Part shown: in pieces, positions 1-5,847 of the stretch
Layout of the letters: each line of letters begins with the position of its first letter
Numbering within the stretch: the stretch's first letter is position 1
Source of the DNA: CAYFPS01 sp964345075
Lineage (GTDB): Bacteria; CAIWAD01
DNA length: 6,252 nt
Reading direction: 5' to 3'
Assembly: GCA_964345075.1 (NCBI GenBank)
Contig: CAYFPS010000050.1
Location: 1-6,252 of the forward strand
Position numbers and translations under genes: made by a program
Notes under the pieces: generated by a model
Told to the model about the DNA's origin: nothing
Databases searched by the model: none
What the model saw: the letters and a program-made list of their open reading frames with translations, nothing else

Positions 1-61
1 CCCTTTGGCTGAGGCATGATTTCATGATCTGCGCGCTTCCTGGTGATAACTGCAGTCATTA

Positions 62-87
62 AATCTGTCAATCGGAATTGACGGATT
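62..87. repeat. 11-bp hairpin
   Basis: The arms 62-72 and 77-87 are complementary at 10 of 11 positions. The one exception would be a U-G wobble in RNA. The loop is CGGA. No T-tract follows on either strand, so it is not a typical intrinsic terminator. It could be a regulator site or the end of an upstream transcript. Confidence 0.5.
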
Positions 88-155
88 GGACGTAGGAAGA
101 GTTGGACCAGCGGCGGAGCAGAACCGCTGATGGTTGAAGCAGCACGGGGTTTTCT

Positions 156-188
156 TCCGACCACTGGTCGGACCACTGGTCGGACCAC
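156..188. repeat. Self-complementary 12-bp tandem repeat
   Basis: The unit CCACTGGTCGGA occurs exactly twice (161-172 and 173-184), followed by a partial third CCAC. The first copy sits in a hairpin with 8-bp perfect arms (156-163 and 165-172) around a single base. The function is unknown. An operator or a slippage product are both possible. Confidence 0.6.
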
Positions 189-189
189 A

Positions 190-224
190 CCCCCCTGCCC
201 CCCCCTGCCACAGCCCCCGTCCCC
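190..224 (-). other. Candidate G-quadruplex motif
   Basis: The plus strand has C-runs of 6 (190-195), 8 (198-205), 5 (214-218) and 4 (221-224). On the minus strand these are four G-runs of at least four bases, with loops of 2, 8 and 2 bases. This satisfies the usual intramolecular G-quadruplex pattern with long runs. It lies about 180-210 bases upstream of the dnaK start, probably upstream of the core promoter. Any effect on transcription is inference. Confidence 0.5.
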
Positions 225-389
225 TGCTGTCAATATGACACGGTACTGACAGTTCATAATCCTGCATCAATCGTCCTGCACATTAGATAAATCATCATAT
301 ATCACTGATAGACAATAGCATTGCGCAAATTCGCGAAACTGGCATTCATCTTGCATTAGGTCACCGAATGAAAGCAAAAGACAACAGAT

Positions 390-395
390 AAGGAG
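390..395 (+). promoter_or_regulatory. Ribosome binding site of dnaK
   Basis: AAGGAG lies 5 bases before the ATG at 401. It supports that start, which also gives the canonical DnaK N-terminus. Confidence 0.85.
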
Positions 396-400
396 AAATC

Positions 401-2347
401 ATGGGCAAGATCATCGGCATCGACCTGGGCACCACCAACAGCTGTGTGGCTGTTGTTGAAGGTGGCAAGCCGGTTGTTATCACCAATACCGAGGGCGGCC
501 GCACAACCCCGAGCATCGTGGCCTTCACCAAGACCGGCGAGCGCCTCGTGGGTGCACCGGCCAAGCGTCAGGCTGTGACCAATCCGGTCAACACCATTTT
601 CTCGATCAAGCGCTTCATGGGTCGCAAGTTCGACGAAGTTGGCAACGAGATCAGCGAAGTCCCCTACAAGGTCATCAAGGGCGAAGGAGGCGTTGCCCGC
701 GTTGAGATTGACGGCAAGGAATATGCTCCGCCGGAGATCAGTGCCATGGTGCTGCAGAAGCTGAAGCAGTCGGCCGAGGAATTTCTTGGTACCGCCGTGA
801 CCGATGCCGTGATCACGGTGCCGGCCTACTTCAATGATGCCCAGCGCCAGGCTACCAAGGAAGCTGGCGAAATCGCCGGCCTGAACGTTCGCCGCATCGT
901 CAATGAGCCGACCGCGGCCGCCATGGCTTACGGCCTGGAGAAGGAAGAGGACGAGATCATCGCTGTCTATGACCTGGGTGGCGGTACCTTTGACATTTCG
1001 ATTCTGGACATCGGCGGCGGCACCTTCGAAGTGCTGGCCACCAACGGCGATACCCATCTGGGTGGCGATGACTTCGATCAGAAGCTGATCGACTACCTGG
1101 CCGACGAATTCCACAAGGCCGAAGGCGTGGACCTGCGCAAGGACCCGATGGCCCTGCAGCGCCTGAAGGACGCCGCGGAGAAGGCCAAGATCGAGCTTTC
1201 CAGTGGCCAGCAGGCGCAGATCAACCTGCCCTATGTCACGGCCACGGCAGAAGGCCCCAAGCACCTGGAAATGAGCATCAGCCGCGCCCGCTTTGAATCG
1301 CTGGTGGATGACCTGATTCGCCGTTCGATCGAGCCCTGCAGGAAGGCCCTGGCCGATGCCGGCAAGTCCACATCGGAAATCAAGGAAGTCATCCTGGTGG
1401 GTGGTTCCACCCGTGTTCCGGCCGTGCAGGAAGCCGTCAAGGCCTTCTTTGGCAAGGAGCCGCACCGCGGTGTGAATCCGGACGAAGTTGTGGCCCTGGG
1501 CGCCGCCATTCAGGCCGGCATCATGGGCGGCGAGATGGGCGACAAGGAAATGGTCCTGCTGGATGTCACCCCGCTGTCGCTGGGCATCGAGACCATGGGA
1601 AGCGTGATGACCGTGCTGATCGAGCGCAACACGACCATTCCCACCACCAAGAGCCAGGTCTTCTCGACGGCCGCCGACAACCAGCCGCAGGTGGATATTC
1701 GCGTGCTGCAGGGCGAGCGCCCCATGGCCAACGACAACAAGCAGCTGAGCAACTTCCAGCTGGACGGCATTCCACCCGCACCGCGCGGCGTGCCGCAGAT
1801 TGAGGTTTCCTTTGACATCGATGCCAACGGCATTCTCAATGTGCGCGCCAAGGACAAGGCCACCAACAAGGAGCAGTCGATCAAGATCACCGGCTCCTCA
1901 GGCCTTTCCGACGAAGAAGTCGAGCGCATGAAGAAGGACGCCGAAGCCCATGCGGACGAGGACGCCAAGCGCAAGGAAGCCGTTGAGCTGAAGAATTCGG
2001 CCGATCAGAAGGTCTTCCAGACGAAGAAGCAGATGGTAGAGCTGAAGGAGCAGCTGTCTGACGAAGATCGCGCCAAGCTGGAAGAAGTCAACAGCAAGCT
2101 CGAAGAAGCCATCAAGAGCGAGGACCTGGACCAGATTCGCAGTGCCAGTGAGGCCCACGATGCCACCTGGCAGGCCATCTCGCAGGAGCTTTACCAGAAG
2201 GCGCAGGCCGCTCAGGGAGCGGGCGCGGACCCGACAGGCGGAGCCGGCTTTGCTGGCGGAGCCGCTCAGGATGCCTCGGCTGGCGCCCAGGACGATGGCG
2301 CTGTGGACGCGGACTTCGAGGTTGTCGACGAGGACAAGAAGAAGTAA
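401..2347 (+). CDS. dnaK: Molecular chaperone DnaK (Hsp70)
   Basis: DnaK is the cytoplasmic ATP-dependent Hsp70 that folds and protects proteins together with DnaJ and GrpE. The 648-residue product is close to the usual length of about 640. The nucleotide-binding domain has the phosphate-1 loop GIDLGTTNS (residues 6-14), the catalytic lysine equivalent K70, the NEPT motif (168-171), the phosphate-2 loop DLGGGTFD with T196 at the autophosphorylation position, and the adenosine motif VGGSTR (333-338). The interdomain linker with DVTPLSL begins at residue 388. The substrate-binding beta domain and the helical lid follow. The tail is rich in Gly and Ala and ends with DADFEVVDEDKKK, like other bacterial DnaK. 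The ATG at 401 has a good ribosome site. No grpE, dnaJ or hrcA is adjacent in the window, and a terminator follows directly, so the gene appears to be transcribed alone or as the last gene of its unit. A long minus-strand frame opposite it is a codon-bias shadow. Confidence 0.98.
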   Translation: MGKIIGIDLGTTNSCVAVVEGGKPVVITNTEGGRTTPSIVAFTKTGERLVGAPAKRQAVTNPVNTIFSIKRFMGRKFDEVGNEISEVPYKVIKGEGGVARVEIDGKEYAPPEISAMVLQKLKQSAEEFLGTAVTDAVITVPAYFNDAQRQATKEAGEIAGLNVRRIVNEPTAAAMAYGLEKEEDEIIAVYDLGGGTFDISILDIGGGTFEVLATNGDTHLGGDDFDQKLIDYLADEFHKAEGVDLRKDPMALQRLKDAAEKAKIELSSGQQAQINLPYVTATAEGPKHLEMSISRARFESLVDDLIRRSIEPCRKALADAGKSTSEIKEVILVGGSTRVPAVQEAVKAFFGKEPHRGVNPDEVVALGAAIQAGIMGGEMGDKEMVLLDVTPLSLGIETMGSVMTVLIERNTTIPTTKSQVFSTAADNQPQVDIRVLQGERPMANDNKQLSNFQLDGIPPAPRGVPQIEVSFDIDANGILNVRAKDKATNKEQSIKITGSSGLSDEEVERMKKDAEAHADEDAKRKEAVELKNSADQKVFQTKKQMVELKEQLSDEDRAKLEEVNSKLEEAIKSEDLDQIRSASEAHDATWQAISQELYQKAQAAQGAGADPTGGAGFAGGAAQDASAGAQDDGAVDADFEVVDEDKKK

Positions 2348-2370
2348 TCCCGCGCAGTTTCAGGCTTTAC

Positions 2371-2401
2371 AGGGCGCTTCCTTTTGGGAGCGCCCTTTTT
2401 T
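2371..2401 (+). terminator. Intrinsic terminator of dnaK
   Basis: AGGGCGCT (2371-2378) pairs with AGCGCCCT (2389-2396). The stem can be extended inward by two further pairs across a bulged T. A run of six T's (2396-2401) follows. It lies 24 bases after the dnaK stop and separates dnaK from the next gene. Confidence 0.9.
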
Positions 2402-2460
2402 GTCATCTCCCTGCCTTTTCCTTTCTATCTTCAAAAGATCCAAATCTTGCGAGCACTGCC

Positions 2461-3669
2461 ATGCTTATCCTTCTGCTCTTCAGCTTCCTGGCTCCGTCAG
2501 CACTTCAGGCTGCCTGCACCGACTGGTCTGCCTACTCATCACCCATGGAACATGCGGAAATGGAAGGCGTCATGGCCCTGGCCTCGTGGCAGGACATGCT
2601 GCTGGTGGCAGATCAGGATCAGCTTTACCTGACGGAGGTTGCTGCTGATGGCAGCCTGCTTGTTCAGGCGAGCGCGACCCTTCCTTTCAGTCCTTTTGGC
2701 ATGCAGGTCTCGGCCAATCTGGCCTGTGTCTGGGGCGCTCAGTCGCTGCTGGCCTTCGATCTGGGGCCGCAGTCCCTGGAGGAGCGCTTCAGTCTGACAA
2801 TCAGTGAAGGCTGGATCTATCAGGCCGCCTGGCGCGATCCCTGGCTCTACCTCGGCACCCACGACTCGGGCCTGTGGTGGTTTGACACCCGGATGCTGGT
2901 CTATGACACATCCGAAGGGGCTGAAGTGCAGCTGCTGGGCGATCTGTCCTTCTTTGGCGCGGTGGCCGAGTGGCAGGGCTACCTGATTAACAGCTATGGC
3001 AGCTTTCAAGTGCTTGATCCTGTGGATCCGCTTGCTCCGCTGCTCGTCGGCGAGGCGGCCTATCAGGCAGCGGGAAGCGTTGGCTGTGGAGTCGCTATCA
3101 GTGAAGATCGTGCAGGGGTTGTGCTGGACGATGGCTATTCGCTGGCCTTGATCGACCTTTCCGAGCCTGCCGCCCCCACGCTGCTGGCAGGCTCTGAGAT
3201 CGAATGGGGCGGAATGTGGGACACCTTCAACGATTACCGGCTCTGCCTCTTCAATAATGAAATCCTCCTGGGCAATCTTTCGCTGGGAGTCCAGTCCTTC
3301 AGTCCATCAGCCAACGGATCCCTCATCCTCTGCGGACAGATCATGGAGCCGCCACCCTGGACTGAGCAAAGCCACATTGCCATGGCAGGCGGACGAGTCT
3401 TCCATTTGGCCGAAGATCTCGTGCTGCGAAGCCTGCCCCTTTTTCCACCGGTTGAAGCACTTAACCTGCGCCTCAGGGCTTCTGGTTCAGGCATTCTGCT
3501 GGAATGGGATGAAAACCCTGCCGCGGAAACCAGCATCTATTTTTGTGATACAAGCGATATGGAGAATGGTGAAGAGTGGATCGGCACGACCAGCGAAAAT
3601 TCCTGGTTGGATGAGGGCGCTCTGGCAAGGGGCAGGGGCTTCTACCGGCTGCGATACGGCCGGCCTTGA
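2461..3669 (+). CDS. Secreted beta-propeller-like protein, function unknown
   Basis: I do not recognise a specific family for this 402-residue protein. The N-terminus is a Sec signal peptide with a hydrophobic core and probable cleavage after SALQA (about residue 17), so the protein should be exported. The body is rich in short aromatic beta strands. Two stretches, about residues 173-197 and 218-243, resemble LVIVD-type propeller repeats; the second contains ALIDLSEPAAPTLLAG. The last 70 or so residues form a separate strand-rich segment with LLEWDENPAAETSIYFCD and end in FYRLRYGRP, like Fn3-type modules at the C-termini of secreted proteins in uncultured FCB-type bacteria. The ATG at 2461 is the only plausible start, because no other in-frame start codon keeps the signal peptide. 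It lacks a clear Shine-Dalgarno site, unlike its neighbours. No catalytic motif is visible. A surface-exposed binding or structural role is the most I would infer. Confidence 0.75.
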   Translation: MLILLLFSFLAPSALQAACTDWSAYSSPMEHAEMEGVMALASWQDMLLVADQDQLYLTEVAADGSLLVQASATLPFSPFGMQVSANLACVWGAQSLLAFDLGPQSLEERFSLTISEGWIYQAAWRDPWLYLGTHDSGLWWFDTRMLVYDTSEGAEVQLLGDLSFFGAVAEWQGYLINSYGSFQVLDPVDPLAPLLVGEAAYQAAGSVGCGVAISEDRAGVVLDDGYSLALIDLSEPAAPTLLAGSEIEWGGMWDTFNDYRLCLFNNEILLGNLSLGVQSFSPSANGSLILCGQIMEPPPWTEQSHIAMAGGRVFHLAEDLVLRSLPLFPPVEALNLRLRASGSGILLEWDENPAAETSIYFCDTSDMENGEEWIGTTSENSWLDEGALARGRGFYRLRYGRP

Positions 3670-3753
3670 TCGACCACTGATCACACGAGAGATCCAACCA
3701 AACTTGCATTCTCCCTTGCCGCGTGCTTCCTTGTTGGCCGAAGGGAGATCACC

Positions 3754-3951
3754 ATGTCCGTGCTTTACATCGTTTTGCCCATGGCGCTGCTGATTGCCGC
3801 GGGCATGCTCTGGGCCTTTATCCGCAGCGTGAAGCAGGGCCAGTTTGATGATCTGGAAACCCCCGCCTGGCGCGTCCTGTTTGATGACGAACCGGTGGAC
3901 AAGCCCGAATCCGGCGAGCAGCTGCCCCCTGAGCCGCCTGCAAATCCCTGA
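3754..3951 (+). CDS. ccoS: cbb3-type cytochrome oxidase assembly protein CcoS
   Basis: CcoS is a small inner-membrane protein needed for cofactor maturation of the cbb3-type (proton-pumping, high oxygen affinity) cytochrome oxidase. The 65-residue product has the family pattern: one N-terminal membrane helix (about residues 4-24) followed by the hallmark GQFDDLETPAWRVLFDDE and a variable Pro/Glu-rich tail. The start ATG has AAGGGAG 7 bases upstream. CcoS is normally encoded with ccoNOPQ and ccoGHI, but here its neighbours are an unrelated secreted protein and isocitrate dehydrogenase, so it appears as an orphan within this window. The 84-base gap to the preceding gene has no terminator that I can see, so co-transcription with it is possible. 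Confidence 0.88.
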   Translation: MSVLYIVLPMALLIAAGMLWAFIRSVKQGQFDDLETPAWRVLFDDEPVDKPESGEQLPPEPPANP

Positions 3952-4063
3952 TTCTGCCTGAATTTGCTTCCCCCATTTGATTCTTGTCATTGAAGAGCCT
4001 GAGTTCAATCGCGAACTTGCAGGCTTGAACGCTGTTTCGATACAGAATAAAAGGAGCATTCCC
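3952..4063. promoter_or_regulatory. Possible control region of the dehydrogenase gene
   Basis: This 112-base gap contains repeated TTGAA/TTCAA elements. ATTGAA (3989-3994) is inverted to TTCAAT (4004-4009), and GTTCAA (4003-4008) is inverted to TTGAAC (4025-4030). No sigma-70 promoter with good boxes and spacing stands out. An operator is possible but unproven. Confidence 0.3.
4051..4056 (+). promoter_or_regulatory. Ribosome binding site fixing a GTG start
   Basis: AAGGAG lies 7 bases before the GTG at 4064. An in-frame ATG at 3977 would add 29 residues unlike the family and has no ribosome site. The GTG gives MAKAKAHQVTLIQGDGIGPE, the normal N-terminus of this enzyme family, so I chose it. 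Confidence 0.85.
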
Positions 4064-5086
4064 GTGGCAAAAGCCAAGGCACATCAAGTCACGCTGATTC
4101 AGGGTGACGGCATCGGTCCGGAAGTGACGGGCGCGGCCCGCAAGGTTCTGGCAGCCGCCGGAGTGGAAATCGAGTGGGAGCTGATGCCGGCCGGTGCCGC
4201 CGCAGCGGAAACCCACGGCAACACGCTGCCCGAAGAAACCCTCGAAAGCATTCGCAAGAACAAGGTCGCCCTGAAGGGTCCGCTGACCACGCCGATTGGC
4301 GGCGGCTTTCGCAGCGTGAATGTCGCCCTGCGCAAGGAGCTGGACCTTTACGCCAATGTTCGCCCCGTGCGCAGCAGCCTGGGCGTGACCGAACATCACA
4401 AGCCGATCAACCTGGTGCTGTTCCGCGAAAACACGGAAGACCTTTACGCCGGTCTGGAGCAGGACATCGCGCCGGGCGTGGCCCAGTCTTTGAAGATCAT
4501 CACTGCCAAGGCTTCGGAGCGCATTGCCCGCGCGGCCTTCGAATGGGCCGTGAAGTCCGGCAGGACGCTCGTTCACGCCGTGCACAAGGCCAACATCATG
4601 AAGAAGTCCGACGGCCTCTTTCTGGAAAGCGTGCGCAAGGTCGCGGCCAATTATCCCGGCATTCAGCTGAAGGAAATCATCGTAGACAACTGCGCCATGC
4701 AAATGGTGATGCGGCCCGAGCAGTTTGATGTGGTGGTGCTGGGCAACCTTTACGGCGACATCATCAGTGATCTCTGCGCCGGGCTGGTGGGCGGTCTGGG
4801 CGTTGTGCCCGGTGCCAATATCGGTGACGATTGTGCGGTGTTCGAATCCGTGCATGGCAGCGCGCCGGACATCGCAGGCAGGGGCGTGGCCAATCCCATT
4901 GCCACAATTCTTTCCGGCAACATGATGCTGCGCCATCTGGGCGAGAACCGCGCGGCCGACCGTATTCAGGCGGCCATGACGCTCTTCCTTGCCGACAAGA
5001 ACGACCTGACGCCGGATCTGGGCGGACATGCCACCACCGATCAGCTGGTGGACGGCATCATTCGCAAGATTCAGCTGCTCAAATAG
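4064..5086 (+). CDS. NAD-dependent isocitrate dehydrogenase
   Basis: The protein belongs to the isocitrate/isopropylmalate dehydrogenase family of cytoplasmic, Mg/Mn-dependent decarboxylating dehydrogenases. The most likely reaction is isocitrate to 2-oxoglutarate in the TCA cycle. From the GTG start the product is 340 residues, typical of the short NAD-type enzymes. The substrate loop RSVNVALRKELDLYANVRP (residues 83-101) has the Ser84 and Asn86 expected for isocitrate; isopropylmalate dehydrogenases differ here. Arg90, Arg100, Arg121, catalytic Tyr128 (ENTEDLYAG), Lys175 (VHKANIMK) and the metal ligands Asp208, Asp232 and Asp236 are present. HGSAPDIAGRGVANP (264-278) has Asp269-Ile270, where NADP enzymes have Lys-Tyr, indicating NAD as cofactor. 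Homoisocitrate or isopropylmalate activity is less likely but cannot be excluded without leuB or lys context. The superoxide reductase gene follows after 32 bases, so the two are probably co-transcribed. Confidence 0.9.
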   Translation: MAKAKAHQVTLIQGDGIGPEVTGAARKVLAAAGVEIEWELMPAGAAAAETHGNTLPEETLESIRKNKVALKGPLTTPIGGGFRSVNVALRKELDLYANVRPVRSSLGVTEHHKPINLVLFRENTEDLYAGLEQDIAPGVAQSLKIITAKASERIARAAFEWAVKSGRTLVHAVHKANIMKKSDGLFLESVRKVAANYPGIQLKEIIVDNCAMQMVMRPEQFDVVVLGNLYGDIISDLCAGLVGGLGVVPGANIGDDCAVFESVHGSAPDIAGRGVANPIATILSGNMMLRHLGENRAADRIQAAMTLFLADKNDLTPDLGGHATTDQLVDGIIRKIQLLK

Positions 5087-5118
5087 CACGGACATTCCAA
5101 AGGAGAGGAGACCCTCGA

Positions 5119-5511
5119 ATGCCGAAGATCAATTACGCCACCGAAGTGACCGCCGAGATGAAGGAAGCCCGCAAGGACTATCTGGACCGCCATACGCCCC
5201 ATGTTGTCGCGCCTGCCAGCGTGAAGAAGGGTGAGGCCTTTGCCGTGACAGTCAAGATGGGCCAGGACTATGTGCATCCCGATGTGGATGATCATCACAT
5301 TCAGCGCATGCAGCTTTTCAATGGCGATCGCCTTCTGGCCACGGCCGTCTATGAGCCCGGTGCCTTTACCAGCGGCGCTGAGGAAGCCAAGGGCTTCAGC
5401 CAGGTGGTTTTCCAGATTGCGCTGGAGAAGCCCGGTCGCCTGACAGCCATGAGCTACTGCACCCAGCATGGGCTGTGGATGAGCGAGGAAGTCAGCGTGG
5501 TGGTTGACTGA
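5119..5511 (+). CDS. Superoxide reductase, neelaredoxin type (class II)
   Basis: Superoxide reductase reduces superoxide to hydrogen peroxide in the cytoplasm using electrons from rubredoxin or a similar donor, without releasing oxygen. The 130-residue product is the single Ig-like domain of the desulfoferrodoxin/neelaredoxin family and lacks the N-terminal CxxC desulforedoxin iron domain of class I. The mononuclear iron site is complete: His25 (DRHTP), His53 and His59 (HPDVDDHH, with the required spacing of six), Cys114 and His117 (CTQHGLW). The usual Glu-Lys pair before the first His is replaced by Asp23-Arg24. The Lys normally helps attract superoxide, so this is a conservative but notable change. 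The ATG has an AGGAGAGGAG ribosome site just upstream. The gene lies 32 bases after the isocitrate dehydrogenase gene and is probably in the same transcript. No rubredoxin or peroxidase gene is visible nearby. No T-tract terminator follows; the repeat island begins within about 15 bases. Confidence 0.92.
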   Translation: MPKINYATEVTAEMKEARKDYLDRHTPHVVAPASVKKGEAFAVTVKMGQDYVHPDVDDHHIQRMQLFNGDRLLATAVYEPGAFTSGAEEAKGFSQVVFQIALEKPGRLTAMSYCTQHGLWMSEEVSVVVD

Positions 5512-5523
5512 GTGCAAACAGTC

Positions 5524-5586
5524 GTTAGGTGTTAGGCGTTAGTCGTCAGCTCATAGTGCATAGCCAATAGCTCATAGCTCGTAGTG
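5524..5586. repeat. Nine uninterrupted degenerate heptamers, AG at positions 4-5
   Basis: The stretch divides into nine consecutive 7-base units in one register. Every unit has AG at positions 4-5 and eight have TAG at 3-5. The unit drifts from GTTAGGC-like at the left to CATAGCT-like at the right. It starts 12 bases after the superoxide reductase stop codon. It is not coding in any frame I can support. Confidence 0.8.
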
Positions 5587-5599
5587 AAGAGGACGATCG

Positions 5600-5620
5600 G
5601 CTATGAGCCATTAGCTATCA
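5600..5620. repeat. Inverted partner of the CATAGCT array
   Basis: This 21-base segment matches the reverse complement of 5558-5578 at 17 of 21 positions. The first nine bases, GCTATGAGC, are a perfect complement of 5570-5578. The pair would form a hairpin with a 21-base loop. Confidence 0.65.
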
Positions 5621-5632
5621 GCTCTTCAGCTG

Positions 5633-5701
5633 AAGTGTCAGGAATCCTTGACGACCGGGCCCTTCGGTGCCAGACACGTGTCTGGCACGTGCCTGACACT
5701 T
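5633..5701. repeat. REP-like palindromic element built on GTGCCWGACAC
   Basis: Three 11-base units abut in alternating orientation: GTGCCAGACAC (5667-5677, plus), its exact reverse complement (5678-5688), and GTGCCTGACAC (5689-5699, plus). The first two make a perfect 22-bp palindrome. AAGTGTCAGG (5633-5642) is a perfect inverted partner of CCTGACACTT (5692-5701). Such GTGCC...GACACTT repeats resemble REP-type sequences moved by RAYT transposases, but no transposase is visible here and the assignment is inference. Confidence 0.65.
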
Positions 5702-5731
5702 TTCATACGCGAAATCATAACACAACTACGA

Positions 5732-5829
5732 ATAGTCACCAGTTACCAGCTTCCAGTTGCCAGTAAAGCAGGTTGCTGGAAACTGGCTACTGGTTACTGG
5801 TTACTGGCATCTGGCATCTGGCTACTGGC
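5732..5829. repeat. Fourteen heptamers, CCAG form switching to CTGG form
   Basis: The 98 bases divide exactly into fourteen 7-base units. The left units are of the CCAGTTA type. After two transitional units (5767-5780) the right units are of the TACTGGT or ATCTGGC type, which is the complementary form, with no change of register. The segments 5739-5764 and 5782-5807 can pair at 21 of 26 positions, giving a hairpin. Confidence 0.8.
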
Positions 5830-5847
5830 CTGCTGACGACTTATTCA

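Larger units (their letters stand above)
1..400. other. Non-coding region upstream of dnaK
   Basis: I see no supportable gene here. An 82-codon minus-strand reading frame at 22-270 crosses low-complexity G/C tracts and resembles nothing I know. The region holds a hairpin (62-87), a self-complementary 12-bp tandem repeat (156-188), a C-rich tract (190-224), TGTCA/TGACA repeats (227-252) and two small palindromes (321-337). The last 120 bases are AT-richer and should carry the dnaK promoter. I do not see a CIRCE operator (TTAGCACTC-N9-GAGTGCTAA) or a convincing sigma-32 promoter, so the heat-shock control of dnaK here is unclear. Confidence 0.6.

Noticed and set aside
22..270. 82-codon minus-strand frame upstream of dnaK
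   Set aside because: It runs through the 12-bp repeats and the C-rich tract, has low-complexity composition and no recognisable domain.
241..400. CIRCE operator or sigma-32 promoter for dnaK
   Set aside because: No TTAGCACTC/GAGTGCTAA pair and no CTTGAA/CCCCAT box pair is present. TTGCGC (321-326) with CATTCA or ATTCAT is too weak to call a sigma-70 promoter.
356..1465. 369-codon reading frame on the minus strand opposite dnaK
   Set aside because: Long antisense frames opposite hsp70/dnaK genes are a known codon-bias artefact. The translation resembles no family and the plus-strand product is certain.
3977..4063. Upstream ATG start for isocitrate dehydrogenase at 3977
   Set aside because: It adds 29 residues unlike the family and has no ribosome site, while the GTG at 4064 has AAGGAG at the right distance.
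3818..5095. 425-codon reading frame on the minus strand opposite ccoS and isocitrate dehydrogenase
   Set aside because: It is the complement of two well-supported genes in GC-rich sequence. The His/Gly/Ala-rich translation is typical of such shadows.
5584..5836. Two overlapping plus-strand frames of about 60 codons in the repeat island
   Set aside because: They consist of translated palindromes and heptamers and have no convincing ribosome site.
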